Part shown: one piece after another, positions 37,326-47,113 of the stretch | How positions within the stretch are numbered: the stretch's first letter is position 1 | How the letters are laid out: each line of letters opens with the position of its first letter | NCBI RefSeq assembly: GCF_900110065.1 | Contig: NZ_FOCI01000022.1 | Coordinates: 1-56,163, forward strand | From: Loktanella fryxellensis | GTDB lineage: Bacteria > Pseudomonadota > Alphaproteobacteria > Rhodobacterales > Rhodobacteraceae | DNA length: 56,163 bases | Direction: 5' to 3' | Translations under genes and position numbers: made by a program | Notes under the pieces: generated by a model | Databases searched by the model: none | What the model was told of the DNA's origin: nothing | Seen by the model: the letters and a program-made list of their open reading frames with translations, nothing else

Positions 37326-39873
37326 TGTTCACGATCCGGCCGGCGACCACGATGATCTTCTTCGGTGTGGCCCCGTCCAGGTTGCGCTGCACAGCCTCCA
37401 GCGCCAGCACCAGCGCCTCGACAGTGCCCGCATCAGCATCGGCGGCGACCGTGATCTCGGCCTTGCGCTTGCCGTTGATCTGGATCGGCAGCGTGACTTC
37501 GGCATCGACCAGCATCGCGGCGTCAGCCTGCGGCCACGGCGCATTCAGGATCAGGCCGCTGCCACCCAGCATCGCCCAGACCTCCTCGGCGAGATGCGGT
37601 GTCATGGGCGACATGAGCTGCGCCAGCACCATCGCCGCCTGACGCCGCACGGCCACGCTGGCCTGCGACCGCTGCAGCGTGTTGGTAAAGGCGTAAAGCC
37701 GCGCGATGGCCGCGTTGAAGCCGAAGCTTTCGATCCCCAGCGTCACGTCGCGGATGGCGCGGTGCATGTCGCGCAGCAGCGCCTGATCCGCCGCCGCGTC
37801 GCCCACCGCGTCGCTGCGCGTGATCTCGTCGACGATGCGCCACACGCGGGCCAGATGCTTCGACGTGGCCTCTGCCCCGGCGGCGGTCCATTCCACGTCA
37901 CGTTCCGGCGGGCTGTCGGACAGCACGAACCAACGCGCGGTATCTGCACCATACTGCTGCACGATGTTCACGGGATCGACCACGTTGTTCTTGGACTTCG
38001 ACATCTTGGCGGACGGGATCACCGTCACCTGCGTCCCGTCGGCAAGGTAGGCCCCGCCGTCGCGCAGCGTCACCTCCTCGGGGTAGTGATAGACGGGTCG
38101 GCCATCGCCGCGTTGCGTGGTGTAGATCGCGTGGGTCACCATGCCCTGCGTGAACAGCGCGTCGAAGGGTTCCGACGCACTGGCCGGCAGGTGACCGGTC
38201 ATGTGCATCGCACGCGCGAAGAAGCGGGAATACAGCAGGTGCAGGATCGCATGCTCGATACCGCCGATATACTGGTCGACGTTCATCCAGTAGGCCGCAT
38301 CCTCGGCTACCGTCGGCGTGTCGGCACGGGGCGCGGTGAAACGGGCGTAATACCACGACGAATCGACAAACGTGTCCATCGTGTCCGTCTCGCGCCGCGC
38401 CTGTGCACCACAGCGCGGGCAGGCGCAGTCGCGCCATGTCGGATGGCGGTCCAGCGGGTTGCCGGGCACGTCGAAACTGACGTCGTAGGGCAGCTCGATC
38501 GGCAGGTTCGCCTTGTCCTCCGGCACCACGCCGCAGGTATCGCAATGCACGACGGGAATGGGGCAGCCCCAGTAGCGTTGCCGCGACAGGCCCCAGTCGC
38601 GCAGGCGGAACTTGGTCACGCCGTGGCCCACGCCGTTCGCCTCGCAGAAGGCGATGGCCGCATCGACGGCCTCTGCGCCGGTCTGCCACGCCTCGCCCGC
38701 GAAGCCGCGGTTGTAGAACACGCGCTCGGCCTTGGTGGGTACATAGGCGTCGGTCAGATGCTCCTCGGCCTCCTCCGAGGGCAGGAAGGTCGCGATGATC
38801 GGCAGCTCGTATTTCGTCGCGAACTCGAAGTCGCGCGCGTCATGCGCCGGGCAGCCAAAGACAGCACCCGTGCCGTAGTCCATCAGGATGAAGTTGGCGA
38901 TATAGACCGGCAGTTCCCACGCCGTATCGAACGGATGCCGCACTCGCAGCCCGGTGTCGAACCCGCGCTTCTCGGCCTTCTCCAGCGCCTCTTCGGTCGT
39001 GCCGCCCTTGCGCACGTCGGCACAAAAGGCAGCAACCTCCGGATCGTCACGCTCCAGCGCCTTTGCCAGCGGATGATCGGGAGAGATGCCGACGAAACTG
39101 GCCCCCAGCAGCGTGTCGGGGCGGGTGGTATACACCTCGACACGGTCGTGCCCTTCGGGCCCGTTCACCAGACCGAAACTGAACTGAAGGCCGCGCGACT
39201 TGCCGATCCAGTTCGACTGCATCAGCTTGACCTTGGCCGGCCAGTTGTCCAACCCGTCCAGGCCCGCCAGCAACGCCTCCGAGTGGTCGGAGATCTTGAA
39301 GAACCACTGCGTCAGCTCGCGTCGTTCGACCAGCGCACCGGACCGCCAGCCACGGCCATCCTCGACCTGTTCGTTGGCCAGCACGGTCATGTCGACCGGG
39401 TCCCAGTTCACCACCGCCTTCTTGCGATAGATCAGACCCTTCTCGAGGAAATCGAGGAACAGCGCCTGTTGCTGGCCATAGTATTCCGGATCGCAGGTCG
39501 CCAACTCGCGGGACCAGTCGATGGACAGCCCCAGCGGTTTCATCTGGTCGCGCATGTCCGCGATGTTCTTGTAGGTCCAGTCGCGCGGGTGACCGCCGCT
39601 GGCCATCGCCGCATTCTCGGCCGGCATCCCGAAGGCATCCCAGCCCATCGGATGCAGGACGTTGTGGCCCGTCGCGATCTTGTAGCGCGCGATCACGTCG
39701 CCCATCGTGTAGTTGCGCACATGGCCGATGTGGATGCGGCCCGACGGATAGGGAAACATCTCCAGCACGTAATACTTGGGCTTGTCGCGGCTCGGCACCG
39801 CCTTGAACGCGTCGGCCGCAGTCCAGGCGGCCTGCCAGCGGGCCTCGATGTCGGACGGGGAATAGGTGGTCAT
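37315..39873 (-). CDS. leuS: Leucyl-tRNA synthetase
   Basis: The 852-residue class I synthetase has its HIGH motif in [15 protein letters not shown] near residue 45 and KMSKS in [14 protein letters not shown]. The large editing domain ([16 protein letters not shown]) and the anticodon-binding C-terminus are present. It charges tRNA-Leu in the cytoplasm. The start at 39873 was chosen because homologues begin there, 16 codons after the first possible start. It overlaps lptE by 11 bases. Confidence 0.97.
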   Translation of the reverse strand: MTTYSPSDIEARWQAAWTAADAFKAVPSRDKPKYYVLEMFPYPSGRIHIGHVRNYTMGDVIARYKIATGHNVLHPMGWDAFGMPAENAAMASGGHPRDWTYKNIADMRDQMKPLGLSIDWSRELATCDPEYYGQQQALFLDFLEKGLIYRKKAVVNWDPVDMTVLANEQVEDGRGWRSGALVERRELTQWFFKISDHSEALLAGLDGLDNWPAKVKLMQSNWIGKSRGLQFSFGLVNGPEGHDRVEVYTTRPDTLLGASFVGISPDHPLAKALERDDPEVAAFCADVRKGGTTEEALEKAEKRGFDTGLRVRHPFDTAWELPVYIANFILMDYGTGAVFGCPAHDARDFEFATKYELPIIATFLPSEEAEEHLTDAYVPTKAERVFYNRGFAGEAWQTGAEAVDAAIAFCEANGVGHGVTKFRLRDWGLSRQRYWGCPIPVVHCDTCGVVPEDKANLPIELPYDVSFDVPGNPLDRHPTWRDCACPRCGAQARRETDTMDTFVDSSWYYARFTAPRADTPTVAEDAAYWMNVDQYIGGIEHAILHLLYSRFFARAMHMTGHLPASASEPFDALFTQGMVTHAIYTTQRGDGRPVYHYPEEVTLRDGGAYLADGTQVTVIPSAKMSKSKNNVVDPVNIVQQYGADTARWFVLSDSPPERDVEWTAAGAEATSKHLARVWRIVDEITRSDAVGDAAADQALLRDMHRAIRDVTLGIESFGFNAAIARLYAFTNTLQRSQASVAVRRQAAMVLAQLMSPMTPHLAEEVWAMLGGSGLILNAPWPQADAAMLVDAEVTLPIQINGKRKAEITVAADADAGTVEALVLALEAVQRNLDGATPKKIIVVAGRIVNIVV

Positions 39874-39936
39874 GGGCGCATGGCTTTCAGCGGACGACCG
39901 GGGGCAGGTTCTGCCCAGCACGGTCTGGCAAGGGGA

Positions 39937-40329
39937 TCAGGGTTGGGTCTGTGCGATGCGGATCTGACGGGCACGGGCCAAGATCGCATCCTCGACACCG
40001 CGCTGCGCGTCGAAGGTGGCGGGCCCCGACGGGGTGCGCAGACTGACGCGCAGGGTGCGGGCATCCAGCACCGGTCCGGTGATCTGGATCGTCGCAGCAT
40101 AGGAGGTGCGGCCACCCGGCGGCGTGGCGAAGCCGGTGGTGATGACGCCGGCGGCGGGGTCTGCGCGGGTCACGGGAAGGAAGTTCAGCGTATCGAGGGC
40201 CGCGGCATAGAGGATGGGATTGGGTCCGACCGGCGCGGGCGCGCTCGAACCACCGATGATGCCGCAGGCGGACAGGGCCAGCGCCAGCGCGATACCGAGG
40301 GTCGCGCGCGAGGTCCGGTTCATCTGCAT
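39937..40329 (-). CDS. DUF3576 lipoprotein
   Basis: The 130-residue protein has a lipoprotein signal with lipobox ALSAC near residue 22 and a mature DUF3576 domain (PILYAAALDTLNFLPVTRADPAAGVITTGF). It probably sits at the outer membrane. Function is unknown; the family occurs upstream of leuS in many alphaproteobacteria, as here. The start could also be two codons later. Confidence 0.85.
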   Translation of the reverse strand: MQMNRTSRATLGIALALALSACGIIGGSSAPAPVGPNPILYAAALDTLNFLPVTRADPAAGVITTGFATPPGGRTSYAATIQITGPVLDARTLRVSLRTPSGPATFDAQRGVEDAILARARQIRIAQTQP

Positions 40330-40431
40330 CGTCCTACCCCAAAGCTATGCCGTTCCACTGGCACGGGTGTAGCGAAGCGGGCGCGCCGTCACAAGTGCGA
40401 TGGATTCGTGCAATCCGGCCGCCACAAACGA

Positions 40432-40458
40432 AAAGGGCGACCCGACGGGCCGCCCTTT
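40432..40458 (-). terminator. Intrinsic terminator after the porin gene
   Basis: AAAGGGCG (40432-40439) pairs with CGCCCTTT (40451-40458); the inner CCCG/CGGG adds a second short stem. Read on the minus strand, a TCGTTTG stretch follows. It lies 21 bases after the porin stop. Confidence 0.65.
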
Positions 40459-40479
40459 CCACAGATGTGTTCAGTTCGA

Positions 40480-41748
40480 TCAGAACTGGAAGGACACGGC
40501 GACCGTGGTGCCTTCGTTGACTTCGAAGGTGTTGCCGATCTCGTCGTTGGCACCGGTGTATGCATCGCCGGTGTCGCCGTAGGACGCGATCAGGCTGGCG
40601 CCGCCGCCCAGTTCGTAGGCTGCTGCGACGTAGGCTTCGTAGGCGTCGCTGTCGCCGTCGTTCTGGATGTAACCGGCATAACCGATCAGACCGTTGCCGG
40701 CATCGTACGAACCTTCGATGCCGATCTCTTCGTCCTGACCGTCATGGTAGTAGGCACCGACGGAGACTGCACCGCTGGCGTATGCAACGCCGAAGCCGTA
40801 GTTGTCATCGCCGAGCGACTCGAAGGAGTAGAAGGCAGATGCCGTGACCGGACCGAACGGATAGTCGACCTGGAAGCCGAGCGAGTCTTCTTCGATCGTC
40901 AGGTTGCGGGCGTATGCCAGCTTGACGTCAGCGCCGGAGAAGGTCGTGCCGGCAGACACGGCAACGATCTCGTCGATCGGGCCATTGTCGAAGATGACTG
41001 CGTCGACTTCTTCCTGATAGGCGACACCGGCGTTGAAGTTGCCGAACGTGCCGTTGATGCCCATCGAGAAGCCGTCGATGCCGTCCAGGTCGGCGTTGTC
41101 GCCGTCTTGGGTCAGCAGGAAGCCGACAGAGCCCGAGAAGTTGTTGTAGTCGAGGTCGGCACGGATCACGCCGTCCACGGAATCGCCATCGACTGCGCCA
41201 TCGTCGATGTCGCCGACTTCCAGGAAGCCATCACGCTCCATGTTGGTCGTGCCGGACCAGCGGGTCGCAGCGGCGGTTTCGGTATCACCGATGTACAGGC
41301 CAGCGCCCTGACCTTCGACGAAGATCACGAAGTCGGAGATGCTGACATCGGCGTTGTCGAACGTTCCGCCGTCATTGATGCCGTTGCCCTCAGCATCAAG
41401 CTCGTTGTCGCTGAAGTCGATGTCGACGTCGGCGGTGATGCCTGCGGTCAGGCCCATGTTCATGCCGGCGTTGGTGGTGATACCCAGGCCGCCTTCGAAG
41501 TAGAAGCCGCCTTCGACTTCTTCGTTGTAACCGAACTCGCCGTCTGCACCCAGTGCCACGCCGGCGGGCGCGGTGTCGCTGACGGGTGCCATCGCGATGT
41601 CGCTGGGCTGCGTATCGCCGTCAGCCATCACCATGCCGGTGTCGGACACGATCGCGCCGTCGAGGACGGGCATTACGTCGCCCTGCTGGGCCTGCGCCAT
41701 GCCAGCGAAGGCCACCAGCGCGGTCGTGGTAAGAAGGATGCGTTTCAT
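40480..41748 (-). CDS. Outer-membrane porin
   Basis: The 422-residue protein has a signal peptide (KRILLTTTALVAFAGMAQA, cleavage near residue 20), an acidic beta-rich mature part with alternating strand patterns, and a C-terminal phenylalanine (VAVSFQF), the outer-membrane insertion signal of porins. It forms a general diffusion channel. A GAGGGA lies seven bases before the ATG. Flanking structure includes palindromes upstream and a terminator downstream, so it is a single, probably strongly expressed gene. Confidence 0.9.
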   Translation of the reverse strand: MKRILLTTTALVAFAGMAQAQQGDVMPVLDGAIVSDTGMVMADGDTQPSDIAMAPVSDTAPAGVALGADGEFGYNEEVEGGFYFEGGLGITTNAGMNMGLTAGITADVDIDFSDNELDAEGNGINDGGTFDNADVSISDFVIFVEGQGAGLYIGDTETAAATRWSGTTNMERDGFLEVGDIDDGAVDGDSVDGVIRADLDYNNFSGSVGFLLTQDGDNADLDGIDGFSMGINGTFGNFNAGVAYQEEVDAVIFDNGPIDEIVAVSAGTTFSGADVKLAYARNLTIEEDSLGFQVDYPFGPVTASAFYSFESLGDDNYGFGVAYASGAVSVGAYYHDGQDEEIGIEGSYDAGNGLIGYAGYIQNDGDSDAYEAYVAAAYELGGGASLIASYGDTGDAYTGANDEIGNTFEVNEGTTVAVSFQF

Positions 41749-41818
41749 GGAATATTCCCTCGTGTTGTGCATTCCCGGATATGCCAGTTGAACCAGCATT
41801 GGGGCAGTAATTGCGCCC

Positions 41819-41841
41819 GAACGGCCGTTCACTCAAGTGAA
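41819..41841. promoter_or_regulatory. Overlapping palindromes upstream of the porin gene
   Basis: GAACGGCCGTTC (41819-41830) is a perfect palindrome and shares its last three bases with TTCACT-CA-AGTGAA (41828-41841). They lie 71-93 bases upstream of the porin ATG and 136 bases upstream of yggS, in the divergent promoter region. Confidence 0.4.
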
Positions 41842-41976
41842 TTGCCCGGGGGGTTACCCGGTCACGGCAAAATGATGCAACCGGGCCACACAGGGTTTTT
41901 GCTGGCCTTGGAATGACTTCGTCCGCCATTCCCGTTAAGGCGTTGGCAACAAGCGTATCGGAAGGGGATGAAAGGC

Positions 41977-42630
41977 ATGTCACTCGAAGCGATTGCCGCG
42001 CGCGCCGCACAGGCCGCAACAAAGGCGGGGCGCGCCGTGCAGGACGTGACCGTGATCGCGGTATCCAAGGTCCAGCCCGACGACCGCGTGCGTGCCGTGC
42101 TGGATTCGGGGCACCGCACCTTCGGCGAAAACAAGGTGCAGGAGGCGCAGGGCAAGTGGCCGGGGTTCCGCGCAGACTTCGGCCACGTCGCAGTGCATTT
42201 GATCGGCCCTTTGCAGACCAACAAGGCCCGCGCCGCGATGGACCTGTTCGACGCTATCCACACGGTGGACCGGCCCAAGCTGGTGCACACGATGGCCCGT
42301 CTGGCGCAGGACATGGGCCGCTGCCCGGACCTGTTCATTCAGGTGAACACCGGGGCAGAGCCGCAAAAGGCGGGCGCCCTGCCCGAAGAGACCGATTCCC
42401 TGATCGCATCCGCCCGCGCCGCAGACCTGCCGGTGCGCGGCCTGATGTGCATTCCGCCCGTGGACGCAGACCCCGCCCCGCATTTCGCCATGCTGGCCGA
42501 CATGGCCGCGCGCAACGGCCTGTCGGGCCTGTCCATGGGGATGAGCGACGATTTCGAGGTGGCGATCGCGCACGGCGCCACGCACATTCGCGTGGGTTCA
42601 GCTATCTTCGGCGCGCGAACCACCGGATGA
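41977..42630 (+). CDS. yggS: YggS/PROSC-family PLP homeostasis protein
   Basis: The 217-residue protein carries the PLP-binding lysine in VIAVSKVQP, the HLIGPLQTNKA motif and GLMCIPP, and the C-terminal IRVGSAIFGAR that holds the phosphate group. It binds pyridoxal phosphate and controls its free pool; no catalysis is known. The ATG at 41977 is preferred over 41968, whose Shine-Dalgarno would touch the start codon. Its stop overlaps the rluA-type gene. Confidence 0.92.
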   Translation: MSLEAIAARAAQAATKAGRAVQDVTVIAVSKVQPDDRVRAVLDSGHRTFGENKVQEAQGKWPGFRADFGHVAVHLIGPLQTNKARAAMDLFDAIHTVDRPKLVHTMARLAQDMGRCPDLFIQVNTGAEPQKAGALPEETDSLIASARAADLPVRGLMCIPPVDADPAPHFAMLADMAARNGLSGLSMGMSDDFEVAIAHGATHIRVGSAIFGARTTG

Positions 42631-43274
42631 GCGACGATTACGCCCCGCCGCAGGATCCGCTGGTGATCCTGCACGACGATCATCAGGTGGTGCTGGTGGA
42701 CAAGCCGTCGGGACTGCTGTCGGTGCCGGGCAAGGGGCCGCTGCTGACCGACTGCCTGATCGCGCGGGTACAGTCGGTGTTTCCCACGGCCCTGCTGGTG
42801 CACCGACTGGACCGGGACACGTCTGGCGTGATGATCTTTGCGCTGACGCCCCACGCCCAGCGCCATCTGGGTCTGCAGTTCGAGAAACGCCAGACGAAGA
42901 AAACCTACGTCGCCCGCGTCTGGGGCAAGGTCGAGGAGGCGACAGGCACCGTCGATCTGCCCCTGATCGTCGACTGGCCCAACCGGCCCCGCCAGATGGT
43001 CGATCACGTCAATGGCCGGTCCGCCGTCACCGACTGGCGCAGGCTGAAGCGGTCGGAGAGCGAGACGCGGATGCGCCTGATGCCGCAGACCGGGCGGTCG
43101 CACCAGCTGCGGGTGCACATGCTGGCGCTGGGGCACCCGATCCTTGGCGATCCGTTCTATGCGACGGGGGCGGCGCGGGATTTCCCGCGCCTGATGCTGC
43201 ATTCGGAAGTGCTGCAGTTCCGCCACCCGGACGGGGGGGCGCCGATCAAGATCGTAGCACCCGCGCCCTTCTGA
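42627..43274 (+). CDS. rluA: RluA-family pseudouridine synthase
   Basis: The 215-residue enzyme has the catalytic aspartate in HRLDRDTSGVM and the later RMRLMPQTGRSHQLRVHM motif. There is no S4 domain, as in E. coli RluA (219 residues), which modifies 23S rRNA U746 and tRNA U32. Exact target sites are inferred. The start overlaps the yggS stop by four bases. Confidence 0.88.
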   Translation: MSDDYAPPQDPLVILHDDHQVVLVDKPSGLLSVPGKGPLLTDCLIARVQSVFPTALLVHRLDRDTSGVMIFALTPHAQRHLGLQFEKRQTKKTYVARVWGKVEEATGTVDLPLIVDWPNRPRQMVDHVNGRSAVTDWRRLKRSESETRMRLMPQTGRSHQLRVHMLALGHPILGDPFYATGAARDFPRLMLHSEVLQFRHPDGGAPIKIVAPAPF

Positions 43275-43283
43275 CGGCCTACG

Positions 43284-44723
43284 TCAGTCGTTCGACCAGC
43301 CGCTGATCGCCTTCACCTCGAGGAACTCCTCGATGCCCCACACGCCGCCCTCGCGGGCGCGGCCCGACATCTTCATGCCGCCGAACGGCGCGCCTGCGCC
43401 GCGGCTCTGGCCGTTCATCTCGATCATGCCCGCCTTCAGCGCCAGCGCCATGCGGTTGCGTCGCGCGCCATCCTGCGACTGGACGTAGTTGGTCAGGCCG
43501 TATGACGTGTCGTTGGCGATTCGCACGGCGTCGGCCTCGTCCTCGAACGGGATGATCGACAGGACGGGACCAAAGATTTCCTGCTGCGCGATGGCCATGT
43601 CGTTGTTCACGTCGGCAAAGACGGTGGGCCGCACGTAATAGCCGCGATTGACCCCTTCCGGCAGGCCGGGACCGCCGGCGACCAGACGCGCGCCTTCGTC
43701 GATGCCCTTCTCGATCATGCCCTGGATCTTGTCCCACTGGCTCTTGTTCACCACGGGGCCGATGTGGCGACCCTCCTCGGTCGTCGGTCCCACGGTGATC
43801 GCCTGCGCGACCTCTGCCGCCTCGGCGACGGCCGCGTCATAGCGGCTCCGTTCCACCAGCATCCGCGTCGGTGCGTTGCAGGACTGGCCAGAGTTCTGCA
43901 TGCAATGCAGCACCCCACGCTTCACCGCCTTGTCGTCGGCGTCGGCAAAGATCACGTTCGCACCCTTGCCGCCCAGTTCCAGCGTGACGCGCTTCAACGT
44001 TTCGGCGGCGGTGCGCGAAATGGCGATGCCCGCCCGCGTCGATCCGGTAAAGGAGATCATCGACACGTCCTTGTGTGCCGAAAGCTGCGTGCCGACCCCC
44101 TGTCCGTCGCCGTTCACCAGATTGAACACGCCCGCCGGCACTCCCGCGTCATGCACGAATTCCGCGAACAGCAGCGACGACAGCGGTGCTTCCTCGCTGG
44201 GTTTCAGGACCACGGTGCAGCCTGCCAGCAGGGCAGGAATCACCTTGAGCGTGACCTGGTTCATCGGCCAGTTCCACGGCGTGATCAGGCCCACGACACC
44301 GATCGGTTCCAGCGCAATGCGGTCATTGGGCGCATGATCGCCCAAGGGCCTGATCCATTCGATCTGATCCACCGCCGTCAGAAAGTTCTTCAGGTGCCAT
44401 GCAAGGCTGGTGGCCTGACTTTCGCGCGCCAGCTTGATCGGGGCACCCATCTCGGCACGGATCGCCTCGGCCATCTCGCCTTCGCGACGACGATACTGAT
44501 CGAGGATGCCTGCACAATAGCCCGCGCGGTCCTGCGGGGTCAGCGCGGCCCATGCCGGGAACGCGGCCTTGGCGGCTGCCACGGCGCGGTCGGTGTCGGC
44601 CTGATCGCCAAGCGAGATGACGGCGCAAGCCTCTTCCGTCGCGGGGTCGATCACGTCGCAGTCGCGGGCCGCAGCCGGGGCCACCCAACCGCCGCCGATG
44701 TAGAAATTGCGCTTGTCCATCAT
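43284..44723 (-). CDS. Aldehyde dehydrogenase family protein
   Basis: The 479-residue enzyme has the NAD-dependent ALDH motifs: WNWPMNQVTLKVIPALLAG, FTGSTRAG, the catalytic glutamate in LELGGKGANVIFADAD and the catalytic cysteine in NSGQSCNAPTRM. It oxidises an aldehyde to the acid with NAD(P); the substrate is unknown. AGGGAG lies six bases before the ATG at 44723. It stands alone. Confidence 0.9.
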   Translation of the reverse strand: MMDKRNFYIGGGWVAPAAARDCDVIDPATEEACAVISLGDQADTDRAVAAAKAAFPAWAALTPQDRAGYCAGILDQYRRREGEMAEAIRAEMGAPIKLARESQATSLAWHLKNFLTAVDQIEWIRPLGDHAPNDRIALEPIGVVGLITPWNWPMNQVTLKVIPALLAGCTVVLKPSEEAPLSSLLFAEFVHDAGVPAGVFNLVNGDGQGVGTQLSAHKDVSMISFTGSTRAGIAISRTAAETLKRVTLELGGKGANVIFADADDKAVKRGVLHCMQNSGQSCNAPTRMLVERSRYDAAVAEAAEVAQAITVGPTTEEGRHIGPVVNKSQWDKIQGMIEKGIDEGARLVAGGPGLPEGVNRGYYVRPTVFADVNNDMAIAQQEIFGPVLSIIPFEDEADAVRIANDTSYGLTNYVQSQDGARRNRMALALKAGMIEMNGQSRGAGAPFGGMKMSGRAREGGVWGIEEFLEVKAISGWSND

Positions 44724-44799
44724 GGTCGTCTCCCTTGACTGCATTGGCGCGCAGACTGCCAGCGGGGCAGCCCCTGCACAACCCGCACGCGGTCAAGCA

Positions 44800-44828
44800 T
44801 TGGTGTCGCCACCCGTGGCCCCTATGTA
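44800..44828 (+). promoter_or_regulatory. Sigma-70-like promoter of the peroxiredoxin gene
   Basis: TTGGTG (44800-44805) and TATGTA (44823-44828) are 17 bases apart and 31 bases before the ATG. No obvious OxyR or other operator was recognised next to it. Confidence 0.45.
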
Positions 44829-44859
44829 AGGGATCAGATCATCGACAAAGGAGCCAGCC

Positions 44860-45510
44860 ATGGCCTTGCGCATCAACGACACCGTTCCCGACCTGACGAT
44901 CCAGACCGATCAGGGCGAGATCAAGCTGTACGAGTGGATCGGCGACGACTGGGCGATCCTGTTTTCGCACCCCAAGGATTTCACCCCCGTCTGCACAACG
45001 GAATTCGGTGCTGTGGCGCAACTGGCCGCCGAGTGGGACAAGCGCGGCACCAAGGTGCTGGGCATTTCCGTCGATGGCGTCGAGGAACACAAGAAGTGGA
45101 AGGTCGACATCGAGACGGCGGGCGGTGCGACCCCGCATTTTCCGATCGCCGCGGATCAGGATCTCGCCATCTCCAAGGCGTTCGACATGCTGCCCGCCGA
45201 GGCGTATCTGCCCGATGGCCGCACGCCCAACGACACGGCGACGGTGCGGGCCGTGTTCATCATCGGCCCGGACAAGAAGCTGAAGCTGTCGATGGTCTAT
45301 CCGATGAATGTCGGCCGCAATTTCGCCGAGGTGCTGCGCGCGCTGGACGGTCTGCAGACGACAACGGGTCGCGGTGTGGCGACGCCTGCCAACTGGAACG
45401 TGGGCGATGACGTGGTGATCCCGGCCACGTTGTCCGACGCGGATGCAAAGGAAAAGTTTGGCGATTTCCGCACCGTCCTGCCGTATCTGCGGCTGACGAC
45501 GTTGAAGTGA
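44860..45510 (+). CDS. 1-Cys peroxiredoxin, Prx6 type
   Basis: The 216-residue enzyme has the peroxidatic cysteine C45 in FTPVCTTEFG and no second conserved resolving cysteine, as in Prx6-like peroxiredoxins. The longer C-terminal domain (ALDGLQTTTGRGVATPANW, PYLRLT) fits. It reduces hydrogen peroxide and organic peroxides in the cytoplasm. AAAGGAG lies seven bases before the start. Confidence 0.93.
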   Translation: MALRINDTVPDLTIQTDQGEIKLYEWIGDDWAILFSHPKDFTPVCTTEFGAVAQLAAEWDKRGTKVLGISVDGVEEHKKWKVDIETAGGATPHFPIAADQDLAISKAFDMLPAEAYLPDGRTPNDTATVRAVFIIGPDKKLKLSMVYPMNVGRNFAEVLRALDGLQTTTGRGVATPANWNVGDDVVIPATLSDADAKEKFGDFRTVLPYLRLTTLK

Positions 45511-45549
45511 GTGCCGTGGGGCGGTCCTGACCGGTCCGCCCCGCAGCCG

Positions 45550-46125
45550 TCAGAACAGATAGACGTGGGTGCCGACGGGCACGAGGTCGTAAAGCTCGCT
45601 CACGTGGTCGTTCGTCAGACGCACGCAGCCGGACGAGAATCCGGTGCCGATGGTTTCCGGCTGTGGCGTGCCGTGGATGCGGTAATAGGTGTCGACACCA
45701 CCGTCATACAGATACAGCGCCCGTGCGCCCAACGCGTTCTTGGGATGCCCCCCCGGCAGACCCTTGGCATAGGGGCCATAGACCTCCGGTTCCAGGCGCA
45801 CCATTTCGGGGGTGGGGATCCAGCTCGGCCATTCGCGCTTGCGCCGCACGGTCAGCACACCGGTATAGTTGCGGTCCTCGTCCCCCAGCGCGATGCCATA
45901 GCGGCGCGCGCGACCGTTTCCCAACGTCCAGTAAAGGAAGAAATCCTCCTTCACGACGTGGATCTCGCCTGCGGGCAGATCTGGGCTGACGTCCACCTCT
46001 TGCGGCAGGAAACGTTCGCGATCGACCTTCGGACGACCGAACAACCGCGACAGCGGGTTGGCGAGTGCGGGCGATGCGGCAAGCGACAGGGCTGCGCCAG
46101 CCGCGAATGTACGACGTGAGATCAT
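45550..46125 (-). CDS. L,D-transpeptidase (YkuD), Tat-exported
   Basis: The 191-residue protein has a twin-arginine signal (SRRTFAAGAALSL, cleavage after ALA near residue 22). The YkuD domain shows the conserved histidine in IHGTPQPETIG and the active-site SSGCVRL with the catalytic cysteine. It makes 3-3 crosslinks or anchors proteins on peptidoglycan in the periplasm. The Tat route is notable but known among Rhodobacterales YkuD proteins. Confidence 0.9.
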   Translation of the reverse strand: MISRRTFAAGAALSLAASPALANPLSRLFGRPKVDRERFLPQEVDVSPDLPAGEIHVVKEDFFLYWTLGNGRARRYGIALGDEDRNYTGVLTVRRKREWPSWIPTPEMVRLEPEVYGPYAKGLPGGHPKNALGARALYLYDGGVDTYYRIHGTPQPETIGTGFSSGCVRLTNDHVSELYDLVPVGTHVYLF

Positions 46126-46264
46126 GGAACTGCCTGACTGCTGCTGCCCGCTGACCGGGCCATTGTGATCAGCATCTCACAACGGCGCGTAAATTTCAGC
46201 CGGAAACTTTGCGCCAGATCACAATTCCCCGTCGGGGTGCAGCCGTCAGGGCACAGCGCAGCGC

Positions 46265-47101
46265 CTATGCCTTGACGCTGCGGGCCTTGATCATCGCCAC
46301 GCCGCTTTCGCCCAGCGGCACGACGGCGAAGGGGCCGCCGTGGCACATGTCCTCGGGGTTCTGCGGGTCCATGGCTGCCGCCTGCGCCAGCACGCGGGGG
46401 GCATGCACCTCGGCGTTGTCCTGCGGGCGATAGCCGAGGAACGACGCACGGGCGTTGTCCACTGGCACCCGGTCGTTGGCGGACACGCCCCAGACGATGG
46501 AAAATCCGGTGGTCGGCGTCGTGATCGCCGCCGTGACCAGCCGGATCAGGTCGGGATGGCTCAGCCATGTGCCCAGCGCGCGGGCGTTGTTCACGGACTC
46601 CTCGCAGGAATAGATCCGCATGCAGACCGATTCGATCCCGCGCTTGTCCCAATAGAGGCTGGCCAGATCCTCGGCAAAGCACTTGGACAGGCCATAATAG
46701 GTGTCGGGCCGGTGCCGTGCCGTGGTGTCGATGAAATCGGTCTTGGGGTGCATGCCCACCGCATGGATCGAGGACGCATAGACGACGCGGCGCACGCCCT
46801 GACGATAGGCGGCTTCCCACACGGTATAGGCGCCGACGATGTTCGATTGCAGAATCGCATCCCACGGCGCCTCGTCACCGATGGCACCGAAATGCACGAC
46901 CATGTCAGCCCCCTCCATCACGCCCATCACCTGATCGAGCTGCGACAGGTCGGCCGCCACATAGGTCTCGTTGGGCAGCAGGTTCGCCAGACCCGGCGCC
47001 AGATCGGTCGTCACCAGCTCGCGGCACAGGGCGGCCAGCGGGGCGCGCAGGAGACCACCCAGTTTGCCGGCGGCACCGGTCAGCACGATCTTGTTCAGCA
47101 T
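46265..47101 (-). CDS. udh: NAD-dependent epimerase/dehydratase, uronate dehydrogenase type
   Basis: The 278-residue short-chain-fold enzyme has the NAD loop TGAAGKLG (residues 8-15) and catalytic S111, Y136 and K140 (YYGLSK), at the spacing of the uronate dehydrogenases of Agrobacterium. It would oxidise D-glucuronate or D-galacturonate to the aldarolactone. The start codon is ATG at 47101. It is 12 bases downstream of the FAD oxidoreductase gene and co-transcribed with it. Other sugar epimerases of this family are an alternative. Confidence 0.75.
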   Translation of the reverse strand: MLNKIVLTGAAGKLGGLLRAPLAALCRELVTTDLAPGLANLLPNETYVAADLSQLDQVMGVMEGADMVVHFGAIGDEAPWDAILQSNIVGAYTVWEAAYRQGVRRVVYASSIHAVGMHPKTDFIDTTARHRPDTYYGLSKCFAEDLASLYWDKRGIESVCMRIYSCEESVNNARALGTWLSHPDLIRLVTAAITTPTTGFSIVWGVSANDRVPVDNARASFLGYRPQDNAEVHAPRVLAQAAAMDPQNPEDMCHGGPFAVVPLGESGVAMIKARSVKA

Positions 47102-47113
47102 GGGGATGATCCT

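Noticed and set aside
37162-41916. A 1584-codon open frame on the plus strand
   Set aside because: It is the mirror of leuS, the DUF3576 gene and the porin on the opposite strand. It has no domain, no signal and no ribosome-binding site; high GC makes such long open frames common.
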